Shown: piece by piece, positions 24,000 through 36,962 of the stretch | Numbering within the stretch: the stretch's first letter is position 1 | Layout: every line of letters starts with the position of its first letter | Assembly (NCBI GenBank): GCA_037952775.1 | Contig: JBANAY010000004.1 | Coordinates: 13,392,001 to 13,456,000 of the forward strand | Direction of reading: 5' to 3' | DNA: 64,000 nt | Source: Clonostachys chloroleuca | Taxonomy: Eukaryota > Ascomycota > Sordariomycetes > Hypocreales > Bionectriaceae | The notes under the pieces: generated by a model | Told to the model about the DNA's origin: nothing | What the model saw: only the letters and a program-made list of their open reading frames with translations | Databases searched by the model: none | Made by a program: the position numbers and the translations under genes

Positions 24000-26900
24000 T
24001 CTTCCAGGAGGGAGCAGGGCAGAAGGGGTGTGGTCCAGAAGCTCAGCTCCTCTGCCGCGATGGCCGCGATGGCAAAAGACGCCTACTTTAACGCCTCCAT
24101 CCATCGACCGCTGCCTGGGTTGTTGACGCTGCATTTTGCACTCTAAAGGAGCGCATGCACGACCTTAGCGCAGTTCTCCTCCTCCTTTGCCGGCCCAAGC
24201 CGTTCCTGGCTGCCAGGCTAGAAGCCGGTCGCTGGCGTTTTCAGCCTTAGACTTTGACAGCCATCCGTCTTCTAACCCAAGCACCAGGTATCGGGCAGCG
24301 AAACCCTCGTAGGTAGCCCGCATGCTATAATCTCCAGTACGAGATGACAGGCGGTCATTTTGGTCCGATGCTTCGCGCTTGGCGGTTGACGTCTCTCCGC
24401 CAGATCCACCGCTTAAGCAGAGGCGTTAGAAGCCGCGAATGTCACCAAGGAATCGATGAAGATCACCAGCAGAAGGCACTACCTGGGGGGCGCTAAGGGG
24501 AACTAAGCTGGCAGAGCGGAAGGGGGCGAATTTTCCGTCCATGACTCTTGTCCTTCTGACTCCTCTCCACTTGGCGCTCGCGTTCTTGACACTGATGGCG
24601 AGATTCTGTCCCAGAGACACTAGCAGCCAGCGCTAAAGCAGCCATGACACCCGCCATGGGACGCGAGTGTTACAAGTAGTTTGGAGCCAGACTTCAGCTG
24701 AAGAGACCATCAGATATTCTCCAGTTATTAGGGGAAATTGGCGAAAATCTTGGGCCAGGGCAAAAACAACGGAAGATGCCTTGGTCTGCCTTGATCCAAG
24801 TGCTCCGTCTCAAGCTGATCCAATTTCATGTTTAATTGAGCTAAATGTCTAGGCAATATCGTATCGTATCTATGATCCGTTCTTGCGGATGACCGTCCGA
24901 GCAGGCGACTAGTCCCACGCAAACTCACGACACAAGTCTATCACCAAAGTTCACGATGTGCGGACAAGACAAGTTGGCGTAAATCTCATCATCTTGGTTG
25001 ACCAGAAAGCTTAAATCCACGGCCAGTGCTGTGTTCCAGAGCATCGGGTCAGCTGGCATGGCTACTAACTTCGCTTCACCCGCCATGGTGATGATGACAG
25101 CCCGTGGCGTGACACTTTCGCTGACTGGCCATGCTTTTTCTGGGGCGTCACGCGTTCCCAAGTTTATTTGATCAGCAGGTGGGTGTATGGGGAGAATGGA
25201 CGACGGAGGACGGGAACTGTAGGCGCCAACCTACTGGTGCTAGCTCCTCTTTGACAAGTCACAAGCGTGTGTTGTCCGTCGTGCTGCTCCATAGCTCACG
25301 TTTTGTCAACTCAGCCAGACAGGTTGGTTTGGTTTGTGGCGTGCACGTTGCGCCATGTTGTTGTTATCTGCTTGTGCCTTGTGTGCTAACGACCCAGTGC
25401 CAGGTTCTTGGATCCAGCGCAGTGGGCGCTATCGTTAGGAGCCACACGCATTCCGTCCACACGGCGTGACAGTGCTTGCCGATTACTCAAACCCAAAATA
25501 CCGTCAAGTGGTGTGGAATGTCACTCACTGAAATGGGGGTCGCGTACTGCGTGGCTCTGCTTGGCGAGTTTGCTTATTCCTCGTTGGCTTCAAGCACCAG
25601 GAATGACCCTGGACGGACAGCGAGATGTGACTTGGCCACGATATGCTCTCCATCGCGGGCAGTCTCGATCAATCAACACGAATACCAATGTTGGGCTCCA
25701 GCTTCAAATAAGGCTGGCAAGGGAATTAGATCCGAGAACCCTGTCCAGATCCATGGTATTGCTTGGCTCACAAATCGGGGAATAGTATTTTGTAGGTTTT
25801 CTTTTTCTTTCCCCTGCCCCATTGACTCGACTCGTTGGTCTCTTTTAGCCGTTCTTGTCAATGCCAGCCGCCGTCACCCCTCTGCCTTCCCAGCGGAGTC
25901 CCATTTCAGCCTGCTCGGTATTGTTCAAACACTATCATGCCCCCTGCCGTCCCTTACATTCAGATTTAAAGACTGGTCTGCTGTCCAGAGGCTCTGCTTT
26001 CGTCTCAATCGCAGGGATCCCGTCCTGTAGTGTGTCTCATCTGAGAGGCCATGATGCGATTGGCTCCTTGGGCTTGGATCCGGTCGTGCAAGGGAGGGGT
26101 GACGATCAGAGCCGATCACAGGGATCAGATCGGTCCCGAACTTGAGATGGGGACTGCTGGTTGGCCCACCAGTCCCAATACCAAGCCAGCCCCAGTACCC
26201 ACCAGACAGCATTTAATTACGGCCCTCCTCTCGATGGTGCGCCTGGAACCCATGGCAGCCGCCTGAGATGGGTGTCTCTGTCTGCTTGGCTTCGTCTTGG
26301 CCTGGGACTTGGGCCATTGCGGGCAAGCCCCTGTGCCACACTACAGCGAGCACACACCATTTTACCTCTTCCATACCTTAGTGCTCCTGGGTACTTCCCA
26401 TCCGTCCTATATTTACCTCTGCCAGAAGTAATAATGTTTAGTGCGGTGCCTAATTGTCTACGGCAACCACCTGCCAAGCAATTGGCCCACATGTCACTGC
26501 ACGAGCGGCCGATGACAACTGGTTTTGGAGCCTCTAATATTTAATAACCGCCTCCTTACTCATTTCGCATGCGACTTGAGGCGTGCGGCTGGCCTGGCAC
26601 CTGGTCAGCGGCAGCTTGCACAACTCGTGCAGGAAAGCATTGCTTGATTCATTCGTATGTGCCGGCTGGGCTTGGCAGGCAGGGTTTGCGGCGTCAAGAC
26701 GCAGCTCACTAAAAGCGAGCCCATGCTCCCCGGTCCAGCCATGACCTTGAGTCTCGAGATCGACATGTTGGCAACTGATTTATATCAATGAGTGTGATTT
26801 GGTATCTGCAATGGCATTCTTCACTCAGCAGGCGCTCTGATATACGGCCACTGGGACCACTATGATGCCAGTCCGGAATCATTGGATGATAACATGGGTC

Positions 26901-27235
26901 AGCATTTGGGGGCCATTGTATGTAGGTGATATTGTTCCCTCGGCCGTAACATATCGGGTGGTGCAACAACTGGTTCTTTCTGCTGTTCATCCTTTCTACG
27001 TACATACTCTCTGTCAAGTGCAGCTTACTAATTCTTGTCGATATGCTTGGGCCTTGGACAGGTAGAATATACGAAGTGCTGCCTGTAGGATGTCGGCTGT
27101 GAGATGAGCCCACCCTAATACATAGTCTGTATGTAGGTATGCATGTGGATCGTCATGTGGAGGAGCAACATAGTCGTACAGCCGGACTGAAGTCGCGACT
27201 CTTCCTCTTCCTGCAGCATTCAATCTTCTTCCACA

Positions 27236-27258
27236 GCACGGCGGGTATCGAGCCGTGC
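27236..27258. repeat. Perfect 7-bp inverted repeat (hairpin)
   Basis: Arms GCACGGC (27236-27242) and GCCGTGC (27252-27258) flank a nine-base loop. Confidence 0.7.
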
Positions 27259-27348
27259 ATTGTACATCACCCTGCTGGCATTGGGCATACGTAGGACAGA
27301 GACCTTGCGCTCTCTTCCAATGGATAACGCTTTCTTGGCTCTGTTTTG

Positions 27349-27377
27349 GGTACCTACCTTAGTATTAGGTAGGTACC
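27349..27377. repeat. Perfect 11-bp inverted repeat of the TACCTACCT/AGGTAGGTA motif
   Basis: Left arm GGTACCTACCT (27349-27359) and right arm AGGTAGGTACC (27367-27377) are exact reverse complements around a seven-base loop. Related TAGGTAGGTA strings recur at about 28104-28117, so this is a dispersed motif rather than one chance hairpin. Confidence 0.85.
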
Positions 27378-27708
27378 TGAGTCGTGATATACCTATGAAG
27401 ATCATATCATATAGGGGCGCCTGCACGTCCGCCAATCCGACGGAATACTTGCACAGATGTCTTATACAGATATGATGATGGCGCCCAGAAGTGCCTTGTT
27501 TTCTCTCCTCGGCCGCAGAACCGAAAGCGGAGAGGGAGAACCGATGGCGAAGAAAGCTGGACCATCTCTCGATCTCGAGATGGTCGTGCTGACCTGCTTG
27601 CTGGGAAGGCGCCTTATTGCCTCCCAAGGAAGTGGCAGCAACGGGCGCACACCGCCATCTCGTCATGCCTCTTCCCAGCAACTTGCTCACCAGAGCACCA
27701 GCACTCAG

Positions 27709-27730
27709 ACCTACACCTACACCTACACCT
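27709..27730. repeat. Hexamer tandem repeat ACCTAC
   Basis: Three full copies and one partial copy of ACCTAC. It is not the TTAGGG telomere repeat. Confidence 0.8.
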
Positions 27731-30700
27731 GCATAGGATGGGGGCCCTATCCTCAGCCCAGCTTCATCGCATTACATCGCGTCGAATCATGGGTCCTTAG
27801 CCGCCAATGGCCTACTCCTCTCGCCCGAAAACTGCCAACATGATCCTCATCCGGGGCTCACCTTGTAAAGTATACCACCTGCGCGCACGCACAACCTCTT
27901 GATTTATGCATGCAACGCCAGACTGCACGCACGGATGGCGGCATCGAGAACCCACGCACCCAGAGCACCAGTAGGCACGGCAAACTCCATCACCCCCCAC
28001 TACGCTATCCAATTCGCCCCATCGTGGCTGGAAAGAGGCCGACACACCTGAAGCCACCTAGTGCCCAAGGCCGAAATCCTGAGCCTTCAGTTGATCATAC
28101 GCTAGGTAGGTAGGTACCAAAAACCCGCAAGGTTGGTGATGGGCGACCCTAGGCTACATGGCAATGCGACGGGCCTTCCAAGTGGGCATGCAGTTTGTTA
28201 AGCATTCATGCAAAGCCGTCTTCCCACCACAGCCAGCTTCAGCACCTTGACCTAGTGTTCCTCAAGAGAAGCTCTTGGATATCTTTATGGGCAAGCCCTT
28301 CACAGGGCAGGGACACTCCACGCCACGGCTTATCATGCATAGAACCATGTCCCATCGGACGGTGACCAGATCAAGGAGAATAGGATGCCCACGGGGTTGT
28401 GTGCCTCCTCCTTGATATTCTGCCCCATCTGGTAGAGGCATGTGTCTGGAGTAATAGCTGTAGCATCACCGCTGCGCTAATGTAATCGACAGCTAGTGCC
28501 ATATCTACCATCTCGTATCCTGTCAAGACATGGAACCCATGGGGTGCGATGTGCAGATAGAGTGCGGATCGGAACCCCCTCCTCTCGCCAGAAGGTCAAA
28601 GACTTTGTTGGGGAAAGATATGTGAGCTTTTGCCGAGTCCCTGCGGATCGGACTGTAGGCGGTCTTTGTGTGCAATGAGCCGGTTGTCTGTGCACGCGTT
28701 GTGATGAAGCGGCAGCTTCAGGTGGGCTGTCTAGCTTCACCCCTAGTCGTCTCTATATTCGCCGCAACACGGCATAAACGCACGGGGTGTCTTGAGGGTT
28801 GACCTGAAGAGGGCTCAACAGGTCTCGGGGCCTCGAACAACAAGAGAAGAACTACGGTGGTACCTGCAAGTCTAGGGAGGTAGGCATCGGCGCCCATTGA
28901 CACGAGCATCATGCCGCCGGCTCATGACACGGCACAGCATGGCGAATCTGTACTTCTCATTCTCCAACAGTCTACCTGGCCGAACCAAGTAGCTTCTTCC
29001 CGGGGAACTAATAATCAACTGGCTGCTTCGAAAACCAACACAAACGAGTTTGGTCATCTTCATGAAGATCAGGCAGACGATTCTCTATAGACAGCCAGGC
29101 CATGCCCTTTTCTTCACCTGCCGGCGTGTGTCACAAGAGCTTCTGGTGTTACTCAAGCCGTGCTTTACGTGGCTGATCCCGTCTTGTGCGAAAGAATCGA
29201 CCCCAGAAACTACAGTGTTTCCAGGGGTAAATTCCAGAAACGACGTGGACTAACGAGCATAGAATGAAGCTCCATGTAGGGTGACCTCAAATGACCTTGA
29301 CCTGCCCCAAGGACCCGAAGCTGCAACCAAAAATTCGTCATCCGATCCTACATACCTGCGTGTGACCATGCCGTGCCTCGCTGGCGTTATCAGTGGCTGA
29401 AGTTATTGAAACCTAGCGAGCTCGCCCACCATTAGGATTGGAGAAGCTGCAGTCAGACATCCTAGCAGATGCCAAAGTGCGGCACTGCCATGCTCTCTCC
29501 CACGAACCATTCCGGGTTGATGGATTCCACTACACTGCTCAAGAGACAGGTCTCCTTGGCGGTTCCATTTACCCCAGGGCACGCTCTGTCAAGACTTGAT
29601 AGCTGCCATACCTTACTGTACCGACTCGCAGTACCTCGCAAGCTCGACTGTTCTCGGGCACTGCTCCGCCTATGTTTCTCAGCACTACCTCCTCTCATCT
29701 TTTCTATCATGGAAACACGAACCATCAGCTTGGGAAGCCTATTTTCCGGCTGTGGTAGTTTAACAACAACGCAAACTTCCCGGTCAAGACTGACTTGATG
29801 GTGCTGCACAACGTCCAACTCAAAGCCAGGGCCGACAGCACAGCTAATCAAACTGGCCGGGGGAACCAAATCTGGCTTTGGCCTGCTGCGGTCCATCCTG
29901 GACTTGTAACACCTACCACAACGTCCTGCCTGGCTGCACACTCCGCGTCCACTATGACGGGTAATTCCATAGCTTCCTCCTCTCACCATTCTGTCATGAA
30001 TCAGCCGTTCATTCTCCATGTCAGGGCGGTGAGACCCTCCCTCGCCTCTTTCGAAATGGGGGAGTGTAAGGCAACACTTCCCTGACAGCATCGTCAGACA
30101 AGCCATCCGCCGCCATGGGATCACAGGTGCCTGGTCGGAACTCCCTCTGTGTCACAAACAGGAGAAGTGGGCAGTCTATATTCAACCGACAAAGACGACG
30201 GCTCCTCAGTAACTAGGCAGATAGACATGTCCTTTGGATAGATGGGAGTGTTTCTCGGCTCGGACTCCATTCACTCCACCCCCAGAATGTGCTTTTCGGG
30301 ACATGGAATCAATGGAATGAAGCCTAAGATGCGTGGTGACCGACGTGGAGACATGATCCTGCACCCTCAAACTATATGAGAGGAATATTTACATACGCCG
30401 TGTAACCTTGATCGGTCCGTCGCCCGCAAGCTTCATCAAATACAGTTCAATGACCGCTTCCCGCATGTCCCATGGGATGGCAAGCCCGGGAACGAATCTT
30501 TCCGGCGCCATCCTTTGCGAAAATTGTCAGTGAATAGCGTCAATGGCCCGCGTTTGCCACGCCTAGCCTAGAAGTTGCTGCGACTCCTTACACCAACTTC
30601 TGAATCTACAGAGAACAGGACAGAAAATCGTATACTGTTTCAATTCCCAGTTCGCACGACGCACCTCTTTCAGCAGAAGAAACGGCGGCTATGGATCAGG

Positions 30701-32078
30701 CCCGGCTCATGTGGCAACTCCCCAGCAAAATCATGCTGCTTCGGTCAGTCATGCAAGCAGATTGGGCTGCATGCCCCCAGCCCTCAACAAGTCCCAGCTG
30801 CTAGGACCCAGCTTCTGGCTGAATATGAGATTGAGCACAGCAAGTAAAAAGCCGGTAGGGTGAAATCTCTTGGCAACGGAACGCCTATGCCATGCTTGCT
30901 CATTGAACAGTGTCCTACACGCAACCACACCATCATGTATCTCCACGCATCTATACAGTTTGAGAGATCGAGACCACGGTCCAGATACGCCTTTTGGCCC
31001 CGTAGTAGTAGTCATCCACCCTCTCCCGCCCATTGAACAGCCGGGGCAGTTTGCCTCGATCTCACTTGGGTCTCGACACCTTAAGCACCTCTGGCATGGC
31101 TTTGGCGTAATATACATCTATGGAGGCTAGCATCTACACCAAATCCATCAGCTCGATGCAATAGCAGCAGCCTTGATTGATGTTAGATCCGAGGCAACTT
31201 TGGTCAGCCTATCGCCAGTACCAAGGGGGCAAACCCTCACACCCATCACAATGCAATGCGCACCTCACGGCACCACCGGGCGGAACCTGGATGGGAGAAC
31301 CACACATCGGGCATTAAATGAGACGGGGTGTTCCGGCTGTCTTACAATCTGCCGCCATCCTATGTGCATTGCCCTTCTTGGCCTTGTGCAGAGTTGCAGG
31401 TCGCGTAGTTGTGGATATTCGATGCTGTTGCAGGTATCATCATACCGCTCATGACTGAAAAGAACCTTCCCACTCGACCCAATCGCAACCCAGTTGACAG
31501 CTCGCCCCCTGCTGTGCCTCGACATGTTGATTCCCAGTGACAGCGACAGCCGGATACGCGAGCACAACACTCCCTGCCCATCCATATGCACGTATAAACA
31601 AATCTGGGTGCCATCTTTGATGCAGGTTTCCACTTTTGTGGCTATTCTGGATGCTTGCAAGGCTGCTGCTGCTGTGCTTCCATGTATAATGCGTACCGAC
31701 CTGCTCATTTCGGCGGGCTCTTTGCAGGTGGCCATTGAGAGAGCCCCGGGGGAGTACCACTTGAAACATGCACATCACCTCACCGGATCTGCCAGCTGCA
31801 AGGCATCGGGGTTGCTGAAATTTAGAGTATGCAGCAGTGCCGAGACTGAATACGAGCCATGGGCAAGCATGACGACGTTTCGTGCATTGATAGAAACACG
31901 GCAGTTCGTAGGTACGTGCGTGTAGTATAGGGTAGGTTCATAGGCGTGTGGGAAGAAGACAGCTCACAGGCGATTTGAGTGGGGCCAGTCACCAACCAGT
32001 CTTCTGAAGGGGGTTTCAACTGCCATCATCATCAACGACCTCGAGGAACGCGGTCTCTCATCACACAGAAAAGAAATC

Positions 32079-33699
32079 ATGAGGGAGAGAGTAACCTTTT
32101 TTCATCCCACGGACACTGGAGTCCTCCCAGAGAACCTCAAACGTGACAAGGAAGGGCTGGCGGCCCCTGTATTTGAGACAACTCGAGAGGACCGCTTCAC
32201 CCTTGGCCTGGACGAGCTGCCAGCCGAGGTAGCTTCTGTCCTCGATGGATTTTCATCTCTGCATGTGGCATGGAATAGCCCAGTGGCATATCGAACCCTC
32301 GAGCCATTCGCAGCGCGGTTGTCTCCGGGACTTCATGTCTTATTTGACCCAGCTGTTGCCGGGACGTTTGACAAGTCAGTGGATGCCTAGACAGGCTTTC
32401 TATCAGACCTGGGCAACTGACATGACCATTTTAGGTCCGATTTATGTTCTCTACTCCAAGTGTTTAGTCCTCGAGATTGTTCAGTAGGTGAGGTAAGAGA
32501 GTTTCTATAACATTCATTCGGGCTCTGGGCTTGGTGCCTTTTGACTAAACGAAGCTAATCAATCCCAAGGCCATCTCTACAACAATAACTGGCCCAGAGG
32601 GGTCTCCCCAACCGAAGCAGTTCTTTCAACCGCTCGAGGAGCTCTCAAACTTCGCCAAATGGCTGAGCTCTGAAGTTTGTGGAGCTGAAGATGATGCCTG
32701 CCAATCGCGGGCTCAGAGGCTTCTGTCTGCTGCGGGCCTGGACATCACTTACGACGTAGCATCCAAAACCGTAAAGGTTTCAGCATTTTGGCCACTCAAG
32801 AAGCAGCCTGTATCTGTCCCGTTTTCTCCTCATAGAAGGACCGAGGTTGGGATCCTGACGCTGGGGAACCCCCCAACCTTGCCCCAGACCATGTTGGTGT
32901 CTCTGGCATCTTGACTACCCTTGGGGAGAAAAAACAGCCCTCTCCGGCCCTGTTCGCCTTTCCAGCTCGTCACAAACTGAGCGATTCGTACTTCTCAACC
33001 GCTTTCTTGACCCCCACTGGTCTTCACCCAACTCTCCAGCTGAGTCTGAGCGGCAGCCAGCCGCCCAAGGAGGATGCCGAGTGTAAACCATATGCCTACT
33101 TGACCCTGCCAAAGACCATCTTCGCAGATCGGTTTCAGCTCGACGGGGAGCTATTCATGGCCTCCAAGAATCTCACCGCGCTGCGTGCAACCAGTCTGCC
33201 CGTCGACCTGGAGGCACCCGCTTACACGACGGGTGCCTGGGGCTCCAGCATCCTCTTAGAGCTCGCACCGCCAACCTCGGCCGCGAACCAGGCCTGGACT
33301 GCTGAGGTGCCGCTGCATCTGCGCTACCTGAAGCCCTCCGAGACTGGGCTGAAGAGCATCGAGATCCCCTACCCGGCGGTGTTCTGGGCGTGCTCGGCCG
33401 AGCAGGGCCCCGAGTTCTCGCAGAACCCCTTTGATCGCGCCCATGTGGGGTACGATACCTTGTTCGAGTCGGACACGGTGTTCTGGCATGTTGAGCCGCG
33501 GCCTGAGCAAGGAGACAGGCTGGTGAATACTATATCCGTGCCCGTCTTGAACGAGCACGGCTCGGCTCTGATCGGGGTCGGCACCTCGATGGTCGTTGCG
33601 CTGGGATTCGGCTGGGTGCTCTGGAAGCTGTACAGCGCAGTTGCGCAGAACGGGTACCAGGCGACTTCTAAGGCCGATGAGGAGAAGAAGAAGCGTTGA
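32079..33699 (+). CDS. PBN1: PBN1/PIG-X-type subunit of GPI mannosyltransferase I, with an apparent one-base frame break
   Basis: Exons 32079-32374, 32435-32492 and 32570-33699. Exon 1 carries the N-terminus, and introns 1 (GTCAGT to TTAG) and 2 (GTAAGA to CAAG) join in frame. In exon 3 the frame reads through TEVGIL, then meets a six-C run (32869-32874). One further C gives NPPNLAPDHVGVSGILTTLG and an open frame to the stop at 33699, 494 residues in all. The C-terminal half has the PIG-X luminal domain (GLHPTLQLSL, YPAVFWAC) and a single membrane segment (GTSMVVALGFGWVLW) followed by a lysine-rich cytosolic tail. Pbn1 with Gpi14 adds the first mannose to GPI in the ER. An alternative without a frame break is a 65-base intron at 32771-32835, which is also in phase but has a weak branch site and removes family-like sequence. 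Confidence 0.82.
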
Positions 33700-34128
33700 T
33701 TTCTCGTTTTTCTTTTTGGATCATCATCACCCACTACCGGGGGGATCTGGGTGGATAAGCGGGACAGGTCTTGATCTCAACATGTATCTGCCAATAGATT
33801 CTGTAGCTGCCATAAGTATTAAATATAATAACCTTGGAATATAGTGCTGAATAGCACGTAGACACTGATATTAACAAATTGTTTTCCCGTTGAAATGTTG
33901 GTGTTGGGAATATGAAGCACGTGACCTTATATCTCACTCTATTTTGTGGTGGTTTGGTAGCTCGCCATCGTGAATCATCACGTCAACACCAACCCAGCGA
34001 CAAGCAATCCCTCGTTGATTAAATGACTTCGCGGACCGTTCCTTGACCTATAGGGAGAAAGAAGCCCAGGTCTCCTGGATTCCTTGGGCTACGACGAGGG
34101 AACTTCAATTGGAGGAGGAGGGATCGCG
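33700..34128. other. Intergenic region, no gene seen
   Basis: The 3' flank of PBN1 and the promoter of the next regulator. An AT-rich tract occurs near 33810-33890; no box was identified with confidence. Confidence 0.5.
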
Positions 34129-36507
34129 ATGACGTCGTCTGCGCCTGGGCAGTATCCCGGGGCGACACCAGCGCCGGCGCCGGAAGCGCAGCACCAGCCG
34201 GCGCGCCACGAGGACCGCATACGCAGAAACGTAGCGTGCGTCAACTGTCGGAACTCAAAGGTACCCGCTTGCTTCGCGACCGCCGCGGGTGCATCAGGTT
34301 TTGCTGACCGACCGCGTTGTAGGTCCGGTGTAGAACGAGCTCTGTGGCTGGCAATCCCTGCCAGCGCTGTGCTAAGCTGGAAATATCCTGTGTTGTTGAT
34401 AAGTCTCATAAGAGGGTCACGAGACGGAGGTCTGTTCGATCCGGATTCACGCTCTTTGAACCAAGCAGCTCCTGCTCGCTGGCCTGTCCAATCTATCATC
34501 TGCAATGCCGGTGTAAGTCGAGATGTGTGTGTATGTGCTGACTTGGCGCTGGCGTTTTCTAGTAAGCTGGAGCAGCTGGAGCAAGAGCTGAAAAGCATCA
34601 AGCAGGCTGTAAACACCAAAGCTGGTGGTGAAGGGTCGATACCTCCTCCGAGCCCGGTGGTGAATCTGTACGTCTCCCCGACGGAGCCTCGGGGTGAATC
34701 TATTGTCGTCACTTCACAAGAGACGGACACTTCTCCTGAGAAGGAGGCCACGTCGGTTCGAGTATCAGATAGGCCTCTCAAGGCCACCCCAACTAAACCG
34801 CGGACAATCGGTGCCAAGGTGGTGGATGGGGTAGAGATCGATCACTATTTCGACAGGTATGTATGGCGCCTTGGCGACTAATCGATCATTTATTGTACCC
34901 TTCTTCAGGGTATTGAACGTGCTGACTGGATTCGGCTGGATATAAAGATATCTGCAGCACTTCCATGCTTTCCTCCCGGTGCTTCGAAAGAAGGACCCGG
35001 ACGAGTGCTATGAGGAATGCCCGGTCCTGTTCTGGATTGTCATCTTGACGGCGTGCCGGCGTTATTGCCTGGACGAGCAACTTCACTCTACCCTGGTTGA
35101 GTCGGTCTCCAAGGACATCTGGGCTCTCGTGTCGAGCCCCATCATGAACCTCGAGGCCGTTCACGCCTTGCTCCTGATATGCGTCTACCCTCTCCCTACG
35201 ATTCGCTTTGCGACCGACCCATCGACGACGTTTGCAAGCCTTGCGCTGCACTTTTGCACGCAGCTCGGTTTGCATACGGGGAGAGGATCACATAGTGAGT
35301 TTTGTGCTGGGCAGAGACAGCATATCGCGTGTACTAGCGAGGAAGCATCGGTGACCTGGCTGTCGGCTTGTATACTTGCGGAACGGTAAGACTATTCGCA
35401 CGGATTTGCTCTTAATGAAGTACAGTCATATCATCACCTTCTAGTGCTGTTGCTTACAAAAATTCAAAGATGTGCCTCGAGCATGGGTCTTCCTCCGCCC
35501 TCTATCCAGCTCAACGACGGACCGGCGCGGCAGGCTCTCAGCTCCCCTCAGTGGTCGGATGTGATTGCCATGTTCGAGATTCAGAAATTTCTAAACCGCA
35601 TGCACCTGTCAATGGCTGCATACATCACGTCGAATGGGTCAGTCGGGGAGAGCATAGTTGCGAACTGGGAAGACGACTTTGAGTCGCTCCAGGCCCTCGT
35701 CATCGCCGACTCAGAGGTATCCCGGTTCATGCTCCTGGCTGCCAAACTGGAGATCCAGGTGTACTACTTCTCCTACCCGGCGGACCGGCCGGGCCCCAAC
35801 CTCAACCTCAACTTCTGCCGCACCTTTGGCACGACCAAGTCCATCATACACACAGCCCTCGCCCTGGACGACTCGCCGAGCAAGTTCCTCGCCCACTCCC
35901 CGCACTGGGTCTTCCGCTCCATCATCGACGCCGCCTCCTTCATCATCGTCGCCCTCCACTCCCACAAGCCCCCCGTGACCGTCTCCTCGCTGTCCCGGCA
36001 CTCCGAGACCTCCCTGGTCGAGCAGGCCAAGGCGGCCGTCTTCAGGTGCTCAGTTCGGGACGGCGACCTCCCCTGCCGGGGCGGCAGCCACTTCGACGCG
36101 TTCTGGACCGCCCGCGACATGATCCCCAAGATCGAGCCGGCCGTGCGGACGTGGCCGAACCGCCTGGGCGCGGGGCTGATATTCTGGTGCTTCTCGCGGT
36201 TCACCACTGGGCTCAAGCAGGCCAAGGAGCAGTCTGGTAGCGCGGTGAGAGCTACGCAGACTGCAGGTGAGTCTTCCATTCTTGTTTCAATGCTCGACAT
36301 GTTAAGAATATCTGGCTGATATGTGCCATGTTTTATTCTCTAGAGCCCGCAGGATCTGGTGAGGTGGCGGCCGTCGCTGCGGTGCCGTCGACCGCGGAGT
36401 CGACGTTGTTGGCGGCCGACGCCTTCCAGGATATAGACCTGTCGATGTTCCTGGACGATTTTGGGTGGAATGGTGGGGATGAGGCGGTGTTCATGGGTCT
36501 TCCTTGA
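34129..36507 (+). CDS. Zn2Cys6 fungal-specific transcription factor, second in the window
   Basis: Six exons (34129-34260, 34323-34429, 34563-34856, 34948-35385, 35470-36266, 36344-36507) give 643 residues in one frame. The zinc cluster is C37-x2-C40-x6-C47-x9-C57-x2-C60-x6-C67 and is split by intron 1 after NCRNSK. A basic linker (KSHKRVTRR) is joined by intron 2 to the coiled coil SKLEQLEQELKSIKQ. The regulatory domain begins near VDGVEIDHYFDRYLQHFHAF and runs through EEASVTWLSACILAER, joined by intron 4 to CASSMGLPPP. The C-terminus is acidic and hydrophobic (FQDIDLSMFLDDFGW), as in activation domains. Intron 2 is rather long (133 bases) and intron 4 uses an AAAG acceptor, so these two junctions are the least certain. 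The target genes are unknown. Confidence 0.88.
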
Positions 36508-36962
36508 AATAGATGGCTGATATCAAAGGTAGCGGTTCTTGGTCAAAATATTCCCTGCTCGCCCATCTCGAGAGACTGTGGGTGTAGTTCGCTCCCCAAT
36601 CGTTGATGAGCCCCTTGCATCAGACTTATAACTGAGATCATCGAAACATCACTGAAGATAGGTAAAGTGGTATTGGGCATGGCCCTGATGTATAAAATCC
36701 TCATGTTGAATTGAATCTATCTACCAAAAAGGCCCCGAGAAACCATAGTTCTACATATTAAAGGCCGGATTAGTGTCAAGAAATGAACAATTTATGCCCT
36801 TCAAAAATACCAAAACAAACGCCTGCTAATAAATTCATGAATCATAAACACATCTCTCCATACAAGCAATCTTCCAGGACCGCTCAGTTAAGCTTCGAGT
36901 TTTTTTCTTATTGATATTTTTAAAAGGAAATTGACGAGTGCGGTCTGGTATTGTCAACTCGT
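36508..36962. other. Intergenic region between convergent genes, no gene seen
   Basis: This AT-rich stretch holds the 3' flanks of the regulator and of HSP98 on the other strand. Confidence 0.55.

Larger units (their letters stand above)
23022..32078. other. Gene-free stretch of about 9 kb upstream of the homeobox gene
   Basis: No gene could be supported. Open frames are mostly under 190 codons and unrecognised; the longest, on the minus strand at 29462-30124 (220 codons), begins at GTG and is treated under findings. The region contains small inverted and tandem repeats (listed separately) and TAGGTAGGTA-type motifs near 27350 and 28104. It probably includes a long promoter and leader for the homeobox gene on its left side. 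Confidence 0.6.

Noticed and set aside
25476..26030. 184-codon plus-strand frame in the gene desert.
   Set aside because: No recognisable domain, signal or splice context; composition like surrounding DNA.
14148..32078. Transposon remnants in the desert.
   Set aside because: No transposase or reverse transcriptase motifs, long terminal repeats or AT-rich RIP signature were recognised by eye.
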